A DNA stretch of 64,000 bases. Origin: PALSA-243 sp049522755 (GTDB lineage: Bacteria > Acidobacteriota > Terriglobia > Bryobacterales > Bryobacteraceae). Numbering within the stretch: position 1 is the first letter of the stretch; each line of letters begins with the position of its first letter. Below, one piece after another: positions 42,267 through 51,885 of the stretch. The translations under genes were made by a program, and so were the position numbers. Location of the stretch: assembly GCA_049522755.1 (NCBI GenBank), contig JBEKNN010000008.1:13017-77016 (forward strand), written 5' to 3'. Below the pieces are notes generated by a model, which was not told the origin of the DNA, did not search any database, and saw only the letters and a program-made list of their open reading frames with translations.

Positions 42267-43604
42267 CTACCGGTTCCGATTCGGGCCGGCATTCGGGCCT
42301 CCAGGACTGGCTTGAAGCGCCTCTTGCTCGGCTTGGTCGGCTTCCTTGGTCTGGGCGCTCAACTCGGCGGCGACGTTCGGATCGGGCGGTGGAGCGATGG
42401 CGGCGAATGCGGTCTGCACCGGCGGCGCGGCTGCGGCAGCGGGAGCCGCTGGAATTCCATTTTGGCCTTGCTTCTTCTGAAGGTCCGCCAGGCCAAGATC
42501 CAGCGTTTCGCGCATGTGGTTCTGCATATCCTGCAGGTCGGCGACGCCAAGCGTAACCGTTGCGCCCCTCTGGCAGTCCTGGCCCTTGCTCGCCAGCACC
42601 ATCAGATTAGCTGTCGGCGAAGCGGCGGGGGTTCCGGGGAAGAGCCGGAGCACGTCTCCCTCGGTGACCGCACAATCCCCGGCATTCGATTGCGCATTCA
42701 GAGGCGCCGAGACAACGAACACGTGGGCCGTGTTGTCGGAAAGCATGCGGGCGATCCCGCTCGAACCCGGATCGGGCGCAGTCTGGGCGCCGGCGCCGGC
42801 TTCCGCGTTCTCAAGAGCAATCTGGCGATGAACTTCGTCCGCGATCTGCCATTTGACGTCGGGCGTCATGGGTGTGAAATTGGCCTGTGCGTTTGCCAGC
42901 TGGGCCGCCTGTGCTATATAGGCCGCCTGCAGCGTTTGCGACACCAGATAGTCGGTCAGCCACAGGGATGGGCTGGCGTAGAGCGGGTAGGGAGTAAAGT
43001 AGCTTCCATAGTAGCCGTACCATGGGTTCCCGGCCCAACCCCAGCCAAAGGCGATCGGAGTAGCCCAGGGGGCATAAGCGTAGCTGTAAAATGCGAGCCC
43101 GTAGTAGAAGCCCGGGGCGTATACATTCATGGAGATTCGGCCCCACATGTACGGCTGGTAGACGCGGCCGTATGCGACGCCGCCCACGTAGTACGTTCGA
43201 TGAACGAAAGCCGTGCCGTGATACATATAGGGACGCTGGATATAGCCATGTCCGTAACGGTCGGATACAACTCTCGAATGGTCCGCCCGCTCTCTTTCAA
43301 TAGTTCTCGAACCGCCGGGCCCGTGGTGGATATCCATACCATGCGCATGTACGTCGCGGACGTCGCGATGCGGGCCGCGGGTAACGTCGCCGTGCGCTGA
43401 ATGGGTGGGGGTCTCACCCGGCCGGCCCCCGGGCTTGGCTACAGCGGGGGCGGTGGCTTTAGCAGGAACTTTAGCCGGGACCGCTGGCTTGGCGGCTGGC
43501 TTTTGTTGGGCAGGTAGAAAGGCAGGAATCGTTCCGATCAGCGTTGCCATGACTATCCCGATATATCCGCGCGAAGCGGCATGACGAAATTCAAGTGCGT
43601 TCAT
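42267..43604 (-). CDS. Secreted Tyr/Gly-rich hypothetical protein
   Basis: A 445-residue exported protein. A signal segment (IGIVMATLIGTIPAFLPAQ) follows the start MNALEFRHAASRG at 43604. Then an Ala/Pro/Lys linker, a His-rich stretch, and a Tyr/Gly-rich block (GHGYIQRPYMYHGTAFVHRT, YAPGFYYGLAFYSYAYAPW) typical of acidobacterial envelope proteins. The C-terminal half contains a beta-rich domain (NTAHVFVVSAPLNAQSNAGD) and a long coiled-coil/Ala-Pro tail. No enzyme motif is seen. It lies downstream of the sigma-regulated locus on the same strand. Confidence 0.65.
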   Translation of the reverse strand: MNALEFRHAASRGYIGIVMATLIGTIPAFLPAQQKPAAKPAVPAKVPAKATAPAVAKPGGRPGETPTHSAHGDVTRGPHRDVRDVHAHGMDIHHGPGGSRTIERERADHSRVVSDRYGHGYIQRPYMYHGTAFVHRTYYVGGVAYGRVYQPYMWGRISMNVYAPGFYYGLAFYSYAYAPWATPIAFGWGWAGNPWYGYYGSYFTPYPLYASPSLWLTDYLVSQTLQAAYIAQAAQLANAQANFTPMTPDVKWQIADEVHRQIALENAEAGAGAQTAPDPGSSGIARMLSDNTAHVFVVSAPLNAQSNAGDCAVTEGDVLRLFPGTPAASPTANLMVLASKGQDCQRGATVTLGVADLQDMQNHMRETLDLGLADLQKKQGQNGIPAAPAAAAAPPVQTAFAAIAPPPDPNVAAELSAQTKEADQAEQEALQASPGGPNAGPNRNR

Positions 43605-43647
43605 AGGTTCTCCATATCTTCCGAATAGGTGCGCGCGGGTCTGACGG

Positions 43648-44559
43648 CTATCGGACATCGATGTCCGTGACTTTGCCCTTGGTGAATGTTACTTTCCAAT
43701 CTTTGAACAGGTAAATTTGCTTGTCGCCAATCGTCGCTCTGGTTACGGGCTGACCTATTTGCGCTACTACGTCGTCTACGCTTTGACCTAACTCAAGCTT
43801 CGTCTGTGGCGGCGCCGCTGGCGGTGGCGGTGGGATGTCCGCATATTTCTGAACAGGCGGCGCCTCCGGCGTTGCCACCGTGGCCGGCGGTGGGGTGGGA
43901 TCGGCGATGGGCTTCGGGGGATCGGGGGCCGGTACGCCGCCAGCGGCCGGTGGCGCCGCGGCTGGCTCGGTCTTAGTATCTTCCGGAGGGTCGACGCTAA
44001 AAACCTCCCCGGTGGTTGCTAACATTGCGTCCGCGGCGGGAACGGTCCCTTTGTCAACCGGAAACGTTAGCGATCCATGGTAGTACACATCGGAGTAAGC
44101 TTTGGCGGAGCAGAGTCCGAAAACAACGGCGCCGTCCTTAACCTCTATTTTGGTTATGTTAACCTTTTCGCCCGCCACGAAGGTCCGGGTGTCATTGGTC
44201 GGGGCGGCCGCAGTGGACGATGCGCCTGGGATTGGGAAATGGCCAATAACGCTTTTCACTTTTTTGGCCTTCTCGTTGGCCTTGCCAGTGGCGCTCTGGG
44301 TGATTTTTCCAGCTTTATAGGAGTTGCCCGAAACATCGCTGGAATCGGTCGGCGTCAAGACGAGCCCGTCCTTCTTCAACGTGAAAACCGATCCGGCGGT
44401 GACAACGTCTTTGCCGTCGGCGCTCAGTTTTGTGAGCGGGTACTGCTTCTGCAGTTGGTTGATGAGCGCATCTTTGGGGGCCTGATCCTGCCATGCCGAA
44501 AACAGCGATGGAGATAAGAGCCCTGCTATCAGGATTGTGGTCAATGTAGTCGTTCGCAT
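43648..44559 (-). CDS. Secreted protein sharing BamE-like C-terminal domain with the anti-sigma factor
   Basis: A 303-residue exported protein with signal peptide MRTTTLTTILIAGLLSPSLF. After it comes a domain starting DQAPKDALINQLQKQYPLTK, then a Pro/Ala linker, and a C-terminal domain with LELGQSVDDVVAQIGQPVT and IYLFKDWKVTFTKGKVTDID. Both the first and last segments recur in the anti-sigma protein at 45553-47070. The terminal module resembles SmpA/BamE in its strand order and G-x-V pattern. Function unknown; a role as an envelope sensor or output is inferred from the shared domains. Confidence 0.68.
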   Translation of the reverse strand: MRTTTLTTILIAGLLSPSLFSAWQDQAPKDALINQLQKQYPLTKLSADGKDVVTAGSVFTLKKDGLVLTPTDSSDVSGNSYKAGKITQSATGKANEKAKKVKSVIGHFPIPGASSTAAAPTNDTRTFVAGEKVNITKIEVKDGAVVFGLCSAKAYSDVYYHGSLTFPVDKGTVPAADAMLATTGEVFSVDPPEDTKTEPAAAPPAAGGVPAPDPPKPIADPTPPPATVATPEAPPVQKYADIPPPPPAAPPQTKLELGQSVDDVVAQIGQPVTRATIGDKQIYLFKDWKVTFTKGKVTDIDVR

Positions 44560-44578
44560 CGAAGTCCTTTCCTCAAGT

Positions 44579-44900
44579 TCAGGGTTGAGCCAGGCTCTCT
44601 AGTTGACAGCCTGTACCGTCAGCAAGATGCCCGTTTCCGAATCGCATTCCACCGACGCTTGCCAGTCTCGGCAAATCGCCATTAGGCAATGAGCTTGGCA
44701 ATTGGATCGCGATTTGATACCGTCCCGCGAACCCCGGCGTAAGCGCCGCCCCAAGAACCCGAGCCGGCTGGGAAGAAACGGTAACGCTTGGCAATACGGC
44801 CGTCGAATAAGTCGCCTGCGATGGCACTACCATGCCATCGGGGCCAGTGGATTTGTTGGTCCAAATCCAGGCCCCCAGAGGATGGGGACGAGCTTTGCGC
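44579..44900 (-). pseudogene. Relic of a Solibacter-type C-terminal domain
   Basis: The minus strand reads VTVSSQPARVLGAALTPGFA and GRYQIAIQLPSSLPNGDLPR, close to the end of the TIGR03437-like domain also present in the S53 protein. The upstream GFGPTN element is in another frame and the end is scrambled, so it is a dead fragment of a larger secreted protein. It sits 19 nt from the secreted-protein gene start. Confidence 0.55.
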
Positions 44901-45552
44901 CTTCACAACTTGAAGCGTGGAAATCAGGCAAAAATGCTCATGATTGTTTTCGCCCCGGCATTCAAACTCACTCCCACTCTTTGCAATCTGCGCAACCCGC
45001 CGGCCTACGCGCCAAAGAATTTCGAGTATGCTAACCACCATCAACCACCATGTCCCCAGCCGTCTCCCTGACCGAACGACGTTCTCGGCGTTGCCGGATG
45101 ATCGGCCAGGACGATCTCCGTAAATTGTGTTCGTTGGCCGCCACGCAGACGTGGTCAACAGGTGTCAGGACATCCATCGGGACCAAAGTGGTCGTCCCAT
45201 CAGATTCCTAAAAACCTATATACCGAGCGAGGCCCGGAAACGTAGATTACAAAATACGACAAAAATGCAGAATATTTCCGGCTTTCGTGGCGGACTATGC
45301 TCAACAAGCCGATTCACACTGTTTCCCCTCATTCCCCGAGCAACTCGATTAAGTTAATCGAAAAGAGGGTGCAGGAACAACAGGCCACAGAACTCTTGAG
45401 AGGAGTCCGTTTATTGTCTTTAAGTCTGGTGCGGCGCCGATAGGAATGGGGCCATTGTGCGTCAGATGGTCTGTCCATCGTTCAAGGCTTGGAAGATAGG
45501 AGTGAGAATAAAAGCTTCATCTCTGGAAGCTCGCGGCAGAGAAAAGCAACCA
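44901..45552. other. Intergenic region with one conserved promoter-like motif
   Basis: About 650 bp between the relic and the anti-sigma gene 3' end. The only structured part is the motif at 45219-45247. Other open frames look random. Confidence 0.5.
45219..45247 (-). promoter_or_regulatory. Two-box motif shared with sigma-factor promoter
   Basis: On the minus strand: ATCTACGTTTC, 11 nt, CGGTATA. The same two boxes with the same 11-nt spacing stand upstream of the ECF sigma gene (47721-47749). Here the motif points toward the secreted-protein gene at 44559, about 660 bp away, with a domain relic between. It may be an ECF promoter; that is inference. Confidence 0.55.
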
Positions 45553-47070
45553 CTACCGGACATCAATGTCCGTCACTTTGCCGCCAATAAACGTTACTTT
45601 CCACTCCTTGAACAGGTAGATCCGCTTATCGCCAAGCGTGACGATTGTTTCCGGCTGGCCTAGCTGCGCCAGCACCTGGTTTATGGTCAGACCTTTCTCG
45701 ATCTTTGGCTGCGGTAGTGGCGGCTCCTGGATCGGCGCAGATTTAACCGCCGGGTCCGGCGCTGCAGCCCGGGCCGGCGGCTGCTGCGTTCGCGGCGCGG
45801 CCGGGGGCGCGCTCTGCTGCGCGGCGTCCGCGGCCGGCTGCGCGTTTACAGCGGCGCCGGCATCGGGAACCACCAGCAGTGCGCCGATCGCATCCTGAAC
45901 GTGTTTCAGGTCGGTAGCGGCCAAAAATCCCTTGATAAACTTGAACAAAATCGACGCCACAAATGGCTTATGCGTGGGATCGATCGCGGCGGGATCGCAT
46001 GTTCCGCAGGTTTGCACGGTGAAGATGACAGCGTCGTCCTTGGCTTCCATCTTCAGCAGATACACCTTCTCCTTGGCCGCCAGGGTGCGAGGCGCCGACT
46101 CGAACGGTCTTTTACCGAGTCCACCCGGCATAAACTTCGATACCGTGCTATGGCCTCCGGCGACCACTTGTCCGTCCTCGAATGTATTTTGAAACGGAGG
46201 CGATTTCATAGGGTTCGCCTGTATGCCGTCCAGCTGGATCTCGAGGGTAGTACCTGGTTTCGAAACCTTGTAGCCGGTGGCATCCAATATGGTCAGCGGA
46301 TAGGCGGTCTGCAGTTGATCGATGAGACTGCCCTTGGGGGCCTGATCTTGACTTCCGAAAACCTCCGGCCGAGCCGCGCCCATAGTTGGGGCCTGCGGAG
46401 CCGGGATGGTAGGTGACGGGTATGGCAAATCTCTGGCGGGTGTGGCTCCCATTGGGGTTGTGGCATATGGGGCTTCCGCAACCACAATGGGGGAAGGTAG
46501 AGATGTTCCAGGCTGGGACGACGAATGATCCGATTGCGAACCAGGCTGATATTTCCGCGGGCTCACAGCGGCGCTGCCGGGAGGCGGTACCGTGTTGAAA
46601 GATCGCTCAGGCACTCTTGTATCAGGCAGCGTTTGACTGGAAGGCTGGGGCCGGGTTTGAGGGTGCTGCATCTGTACAGCCAACGGGCCTGTGGAGTGAT
46701 GGCGCAATGAATTCCAGAAGAGGAGTGCGCCGACGGACAGCAGAAAGGCAATGGAAGCAACGTAACCCATCTGCCAGCCCACCACCCATTGCCGGCCCGC
46801 TGGCCATCGCCAAATAGAAGGGCGCTCCGGCAATTGCTCCTGCGCGGAAATCCGATCTAAAACCCGCGCCCGGATCTGACGGAGCCGGTCGTCTTCCGGT
46901 TCAACCTGCAATTCTCGCAGGGCAAGGGAACTCCTCTCCAGATCCTCAGCAAGTCCACGGCAAGAATTACAAGTGCGTAAGTGAGTCTCAACGCGCTCGG
47001 CCTCGGGCTGGGACAAATGGTGTGCGGCGTACGCGGCGATCAATACTTTGTTGAGCTTGAGACACCTCAT
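45553..47070 (-). CDS. Anti-sigma factor with extracytoplasmic BamE-like output domain
   Basis: A 505-residue fusion. N-terminal zinc-finger anti-sigma domain with H30-x3-C34-x2-C37 (THLRTCNSC), one transmembrane helix near residues 98-122 (MGYVASIAFLLSVGALLFW), a long Pro/Ser linker, then a domain with DQAPKGSLIDQLQTAYPLTI and a BamE/SmpA-like end with LGQPETIVTLGDKRIYLFKE. The inner part binds the sigma factor; the outer part presumably senses an envelope state. The start overlaps the sigma gene stop by 4 nt, tight coupling. The C-terminal module matches the secreted protein at 43648-44559. Confidence 0.8.
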   Translation of the reverse strand: MRCLKLNKVLIAAYAAHHLSQPEAERVETHLRTCNSCRGLAEDLERSSLALRELQVEPEDDRLRQIRARVLDRISAQEQLPERPSIWRWPAGRQWVVGWQMGYVASIAFLLSVGALLFWNSLRHHSTGPLAVQMQHPQTRPQPSSQTLPDTRVPERSFNTVPPPGSAAVSPRKYQPGSQSDHSSSQPGTSLPSPIVVAEAPYATTPMGATPARDLPYPSPTIPAPQAPTMGAARPEVFGSQDQAPKGSLIDQLQTAYPLTILDATGYKVSKPGTTLEIQLDGIQANPMKSPPFQNTFEDGQVVAGGHSTVSKFMPGGLGKRPFESAPRTLAAKEKVYLLKMEAKDDAVIFTVQTCGTCDPAAIDPTHKPFVASILFKFIKGFLAATDLKHVQDAIGALLVVPDAGAAVNAQPAADAAQQSAPPAAPRTQQPPARAAAPDPAVKSAPIQEPPLPQPKIEKGLTINQVLAQLGQPETIVTLGDKRIYLFKEWKVTFIGGKVTDIDVR

Positions 47071-47693
47071 CGCTGCACCTTGACGCTGGCACGCTGCGCG
47101 TATTTCTTGGCGAAGTCCGTGAGCTTTAGCAATGCCTTTGCGGCCTGCTGGCGGACTGTGGCGGGATCGGTTCCAAGGATTTCGGCTGCTTCCGGTGAGG
47201 TTAGCCCCTCAATGTCACGGAGTATAAGGGCTTGCCGCTGCCTTGAAGGCAGACGATGCAATCCTTCAGCCAGAATCCGCCGCCTTTCGCCGGCTATGAG
47301 ATCGTCTTGCTGCCGGGGAGAAATACGGACAGCTTCATCGAGAAGTTCGCCGTCGTGGAGACGGGCCTGAGCTTTCTTCTTGAATAAATCCTTGCAAACG
47401 CGATCAGTGATCCCATACAGCCAAGGCGAGAAGCTTTTTGACAAATCATAGCTGTTCAGGTACTTGTAGACCCGGAGAAACACCTCCTGCACCGCATCGT
47501 CGGCGTCCTCGGGGCGGCCCAAAGTATGACATGCGATCTTCCACACCGGAAGCTGATAAAGCATCATGAGTCGATCAAAGGCCACGTGGTCTCCGGCTTG
47601 GGCTGCCCGAATCAGATCGGCGAACTCTAGATCATTCAAAGGCTGCGATATGCCAGGCATCGTGCACTTGATTGTTTGGAAAAGCGCTGCCAT
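47067..47693 (-). CDS. ECF sigma-70 factor
   Basis: A 208-residue alternative sigma factor. Region 2: DADDAVQEVFLRVYKYLNSY with SKSFSPWLYGITDRVCKDLF. Region 4: GLHRLPSRQRQALILRDIEG, SPEAAEILGTDPATVRQQAA. Start ATG at 47693; an in-frame ATG at 47660 (MPGISQP) would drop 11 residues. Coupled 4-nt overlap with the zinc-finger anti-sigma gene. A conserved two-box motif 28 bp upstream suggests autoregulation. Confidence 0.88.
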   Translation of the reverse strand: MAALFQTIKCTMPGISQPLNDLEFADLIRAAQAGDHVAFDRLMMLYQLPVWKIACHTLGRPEDADDAVQEVFLRVYKYLNSYDLSKSFSPWLYGITDRVCKDLFKKKAQARLHDGELLDEAVRISPRQQDDLIAGERRRILAEGLHRLPSRQRQALILRDIEGLTSPEAAEILGTDPATVRQQAAKALLKLTDFAKKYAQRASVKVQR

Positions 47694-47720
47694 GATCGGC
47701 CCAGAATAATCCCTTATACC

Positions 47721-47749
47721 TATACCGAGGCAGATCCAGAAACGTAGAT
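47721..47749 (-). promoter_or_regulatory. Candidate autoregulated ECF promoter
   Basis: On the minus strand: ATCTACGTTTC (complement of 47739-47749), an 11-nt spacer, CGGTATA (complement of 47721-47727), followed by the sigma gene start at 47693. An identical pair occurs at 45219-45247. The near-identity of boxes and spacing in otherwise different sequence is the evidence. Confidence 0.6.
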
Positions 47750-48251
47750 CAAATATAACGCAAAATAGGGAAAAACATCTTATCGAACGGCCCGTCGATC
47801 CCTTCGGGGTCCAATTCAGTATGGACGAATGTCCTGAGTAGGACCACCCAATGGCACGAAAAGCATTCGAGGATCTCATAGAGAAGGCTCGCGTCCTACT
47901 CGATTCCGCGATCATCGTAATGGTCGGTGCGGGTGCACGAGCATAACACTTGCATCGGCGCTCTATTCCCGCAGTGGCCACAGCGAATTGTTGGTGCTAC
48001 TGGCAAATTGGCGAGATGGCCACAATATGTCGCGGCAAACGCTGACGGAGGGGCTGACGCTTTCGTGCTACGGGGCGGCGCTCCCCGCGCGACACGCTGC
48101 CCCTAAAGAAACGGAGCTGCCTTTTCCGTCTGCAAACAGCGAAAACGGGTCGAGGTCTGAAACCGCCTCGACCCGCTTTCGAACTTTCGGAAGGATCGTG
48201 TCCACACGATTTGAGAGCCAGGTGAAGTTAGTTCTTTGCCTTCCTGGCTGG
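47750..48251. other. Region with a small ORF of doubtful reality
   Basis: About 500 bp between the ECF promoter and the 3' end of the VPS10-like gene. A 31-codon frame on the plus strand (47851-47946) exists but has a weak ribosome site and no homologue I recognise. Nothing else is supported. Confidence 0.35.
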
Positions 48252-51200
48252 TTAGGGCATAAAGCTGCAGGCCGCAACGGTGAGCTTGGTGGGGGCAACC
48301 TTCATCTCCTGCAGGTTGTTTTTGACCAGCATCGCATTGAAGTCGGCGATCTGTTTCCGGGCGTCCTCCCACGCAGTCGTGGTACGGTTCAGGTCGGTGC
48401 AGTTTTTCTGCCAGGTGGCGATCTGGGTGGGGGTGGGCGCCATATCGAGGCCGACCTGCATCATGCTGACCATGGTGTTGAATGCGTTGTTCAGTTCGGA
48501 GAACGGTTGCAGCGCCTTGGGATCGGCAGTGGCGCCCCGGCCACGCCCGCCGCCTCCGCCTCCGCCGCCGCCTCTGCCACCGGCCGCCCTGCCGCCGCCG
48601 ATTTTGGTCAGACTGGCATCAAGTGTTTTGGCCTGCTCGGCCACATCGGCGGGCAGGTTGCCCTTCATCAGGGTTACAAGCTGATCCTGCAACGCATTCA
48701 CTTCCTCATGGCCTTCAAAGCTATGCTCCATCCCTTGCACGGAAAGCAGAGTGAGCTTGTTCTGGGTGCGCAGGTCGGCCATGAGCGCGGGACTCTGGCC
48801 GACGCGCGGATCGTTCACGACGGTGACGTCGCTCGTAAAGACATGGCCGTCTACGGTCAGCTTGAGCGTATAAACGCCGGGAATCACCTGCGGCCCATGC
48901 GGACCCGGGGTGGTGGAGCCCTCCACCATGTTCATTTGATTCTCGAGATCGTGCCGCAGGGCGGGCGGATCGTCATACTCCAGGTTCCAGTTGACGCGGT
49001 TGAGACCAACATGCGTAGAGAGGACGCGAGTCTCGGGAGAGGCTAGCCAGTAGTGGGGATACGCCGCGCCCTCGATGGGCGGCGGCGGGGTGCTGGACAT
49101 GGTGCGGACCAGACTGCCCTTCGAATCGTAGACCTGGAGTTGGATGGGCCCGCTCGGCTCGTGGCTGAGGTAGTAATCCACGACCGCGCCGTAAGGCACA
49201 TTGGGCGCATGGGGCACTTCGACGGAGAAGGGCTGATCCCAGTTGCTGTTGATGCGTGCGCGAATGGCCTCCTCGGGCTTGAAGAGAAAGACGGACGACG
49301 TGCCGATGGCTTGGGCGTTGGCCGCGATCTGGCGCAACGGCGCGATGTCGTCGAGAACCCAGAAGCCGCGGCCGTAGGTGCAGATCACCAGATCGTTCTC
49401 GTGGTTATCGGTGTGGACTTCGAGGTCGCGGATGGAGGTGCTGGGCAGGTTCTGGCGCAGCGACTGCCAGTGATCGCCATTATCGAAGCTGACATGCACC
49501 GTGGTCTCGGATCCGGCGAAGAGCAAGCCCGGCTGCCCTGGATCGACCCGCAGACTGTTGATCCAGCTTCCGGTGCGCTCGTCGCGGGGCAGTCCGTTGA
49601 CGATGCTGCTCCAGGTCTTGCCGGCGTCGGTGGTGCGCCAGATCAGCGGCACGTCGGTGTCGGTGTTATCGTCGGGGGGCAAAGTTTGGCCGCGCTCAGC
49701 GCCAACGCGAGCGGCGACGAAGGCGGTATTGACGTCGTCGCCTGCCTCGATGGTGTTGAAGATGGTGTGGGGCGGAACGTTGGCGATGTTGGTGACATTC
49801 GTCCAGGTTTTGCCCTGATCCATGGTGTTGTAAATCTGTCCGTTGCTGCTGACCGTCCACATAACGCCGCGTTTGACCCTGGATATGGAGAATTCGCCGA
49901 TCGAGGCTGCAGGCGTTCCACCGCCCCGCCCCGGTGCTTGCGCCTCTGGCTGTGCCCCCTCTCCCGGCGGCGCGGGGTTCGGCTGCGGAGGCTGCGGGGG
50001 CGGCGGCGGCTCCAGCGGCGCAGTGCCGCAGGCCACCTGGGGCTTGCCCATTGGCGTAGTTAGATCGGGGCTCGCGGCGGTAAAGGAATGGGCGCCGTCG
50101 CGCGAGACCAGAAGGCACTGGTAGGCAACGTAGAGAGCGCTGGGGTCGAACGCGATGTCGAATTTTTTCTCGAAATCGCGGCCGGCGCGGTATCTGTCGG
50201 CATCGGCTCCGAAGTTGGGCGCGACGTTCTCCCACTGACCGCTGGTCATATCGATCTTGATGAGGCCGCTGCCGCCGCCTCCCGGACCGTATCCAACGCC
50301 ATAGATGATGTTGGGATTTTTGGGATCGGGTCTATCGATGCCGAATTCAGACGACGGCACCGGGCTCCAGTCAGTGAAGTTCACCTGTCCCCAGTTGCCG
50401 CGGCTCGAGATCATTACGGCGCCGGTGTCCTGCTGCGCACCCATGATGTGGTAAGGATATGCGCTGTCGGTGGCCACGTGGTAGAGCTGCGAAATGACCT
50501 CGGTGTACCAGAGGCTCCAGGTGCGGCCGTCGTCAAGGGTGACGCTGGCGCCCTGGTCGGAGCCGACCAGCATGCGGTGGCCGTTCGTGGGGTCAATCCA
50601 GAGCTTGTGGTAGTCCTCGCCGCCGGGCGCGCCCTTGAAGGGCTCAAAGGTGAGGCCGCCATCGGTCGAGCGGTACATCGCGGTGCTCATGGTGTACACA
50701 ATGTCCGGATTCTGCGAATCCACGAACACGCCGCTGCTATAATTGCCCTGGCCGTTGCTGATCCGCATGGCGATCCGCAGGTCGTTCCCGGCCATGTGCT
50801 GCCAGGTGGCGCCACCATCATCGGAGCGGTAAAGTCCCGAGCCCTGTTCAATGGCATTGCCGACGATGTACATGCGCTGGCCCTTGGTGTGCATGGCGAC
50901 GGCGACCGAAACGCGGCCCGAGAAGGGCGGAATCTTGATCCCGGTCCAAGTCTTGCCCTCGTCAGTGGACTTGAACACCAGGGGCGGCTTATTTCTCGTC
51001 CCCCCGCGACCGCCGCCGCCACCTCCGCCGCCGGCGCCGCCGGTTCCCTGCGTGGCGGCCAGCATCACACTGGGGTCATCGTATGCGGACTGGAGATCGC
51101 GCCCCCCGTCGTAGTCGGCGGGCTTGAGGACGTTGGTCCAGGTCTGCCCGCCATCGGTCGAGCGGTAGATACCGCCGCCGTGGCGGATGGTATCGCCGAG

Positions 51201-51683
51201 CGCGGAGACGAGCACCAGGTTAGGATCGGCGGGATCGACAACGATACTGGTGATCTTCACCGTGTCTTCGAGGCCAATGTGCCGCCAGCTCTTGCCGGCA
51301 TCGGTCGACTTCCACATGCCGTTGCCGAGGCTGCCCTGAATGGGGTCGCCGGCGCCTGCATACACGATATCGGGATTGGAGGGAGCCACCTGGATGGCTC
51401 CCACACTATCCACGCTCTTCTCCTGGTCGAAGATGGGGAACCAGGTGACGCCGGCGCTGGTGGTTTTCCAGATGCCGCCCAGCGGCATGCCGGCATAAAA
51501 CACCCCAGGCTGGCCTATGGCGCCGGTGACGGCGGCAATTCGTCCGCCATGGAATGGCCCCACATTTCGCCAGTTGAGGCCCGCATAGAGATCGGGATTG
51601 ACCTGCGCCGTTGCAGGGAAAGTTGATGCCAGTATGCTCGAAACAGCAAGCGCCCAATATGCCGTCCGCGACATTCGCGTCAT
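48252..51683 (-). CDS. Secreted VPS10/BNR-repeat (sortilin-like) protein
   Basis: A 1143-residue exported protein. Signal peptide MTRMSRTAYWALAVSSIL...ATAQ. The bulk is a beta-propeller of BNR/Asp-box repeats: SADGV-like blades such as TTSAGVTWF, STDAGKSWRH, STDGGQTWT, STDEGKTWT, RTTDAGKTWS. A central Gly-rich linker is present, and the last 300 residues form a beta-sandwich (GVYTLKLTVDGHVFTSD) plus helical end. Proteins of this type are often annotated as glycosyl hydrolases, but no catalytic residues are evident, so ligand binding or carbohydrate recognition is as likely. The start at 51683 gives the signal peptide. Confidence 0.85.
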   Translation of the reverse strand: MTRMSRTAYWALAVSSILASTFPATAQVNPDLYAGLNWRNVGPFHGGRIAAVTGAIGQPGVFYAGMPLGGIWKTTSAGVTWFPIFDQEKSVDSVGAIQVAPSNPDIVYAGAGDPIQGSLGNGMWKSTDAGKSWRHIGLEDTVKITSIVVDPADPNLVLVSALGDTIRHGGGIYRSTDGGQTWTNVLKPADYDGGRDLQSAYDDPSVMLAATQGTGGAGGGGGGGGRGGTRNKPPLVFKSTDEGKTWTGIKIPPFSGRVSVAVAMHTKGQRMYIVGNAIEQGSGLYRSDDGGATWQHMAGNDLRIAMRISNGQGNYSSGVFVDSQNPDIVYTMSTAMYRSTDGGLTFEPFKGAPGGEDYHKLWIDPTNGHRMLVGSDQGASVTLDDGRTWSLWYTEVISQLYHVATDSAYPYHIMGAQQDTGAVMISSRGNWGQVNFTDWSPVPSSEFGIDRPDPKNPNIIYGVGYGPGGGGSGLIKIDMTSGQWENVAPNFGADADRYRAGRDFEKKFDIAFDPSALYVAYQCLLVSRDGAHSFTAASPDLTTPMGKPQVACGTAPLEPPPPPQPPQPNPAPPGEGAQPEAQAPGRGGGTPAASIGEFSISRVKRGVMWTVSSNGQIYNTMDQGKTWTNVTNIANVPPHTIFNTIEAGDDVNTAFVAARVGAERGQTLPPDDNTDTDVPLIWRTTDAGKTWSSIVNGLPRDERTGSWINSLRVDPGQPGLLFAGSETTVHVSFDNGDHWQSLRQNLPSTSIRDLEVHTDNHENDLVICTYGRGFWVLDDIAPLRQIAANAQAIGTSSVFLFKPEEAIRARINSNWDQPFSVEVPHAPNVPYGAVVDYYLSHEPSGPIQLQVYDSKGSLVRTMSSTPPPPIEGAAYPHYWLASPETRVLSTHVGLNRVNWNLEYDDPPALRHDLENQMNMVEGSTTPGPHGPQVIPGVYTLKLTVDGHVFTSDVTVVNDPRVGQSPALMADLRTQNKLTLLSVQGMEHSFEGHEEVNALQDQLVTLMKGNLPADVAEQAKTLDASLTKIGGGRAAGGRGGGGGGGGGRGRGATADPKALQPFSELNNAFNTMVSMMQVGLDMAPTPTQIATWQKNCTDLNRTTTAWEDARKQIADFNAMLVKNNLQEMKVAPTKLTVAACSFMP

Positions 51684-51754
51684 GATGTAGAAACCCCTCG
51701 TGAGAAACCTCGCCGCCATTGGGCAGTATACAACGGCGTGGATAGGGCCCTCTC

Positions 51755-51837
51755 GCTGCCGTCGACGGCAAGGTCTATACGCGCGACGTCACCGTCATGA
51801 ACGATCCGCGCGTCGGCCAGAGTCCCGCGCTCATGGC
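51755..51837 (+). pseudogene. Fragment of a VPS10-like paralogue
   Basis: Reads AAVDGKVYTRDVTVMNDPRV then GQSPALMA on the plus strand, nearly the same as LTVDGHVFTSDVTVVNDPRV in the C-terminal part of the adjacent minus-strand VPS10-like protein. It ends abruptly, so it is a 70-80 bp relic of an inverted or former second copy. Confidence 0.65.
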
Positions 51838-51885
51838 ACGCCCTACGCATCCAAGCAACATCTGCAGCGTATAGCAAATTTTCTT

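Noticed and set aside
47851..47946. 31-codon plus-strand ORF with MARKAFEDLIEKARVLLDSA
   Set aside because: Too short, weak ribosome site, no homologue recognised.
50088..51626. Plus-strand open frame of 512 codons opposite the VPS10-like gene
   Set aside because: Shadow of the BNR-repeat protein; Gly/Val/Ala/His-rich without family motifs.
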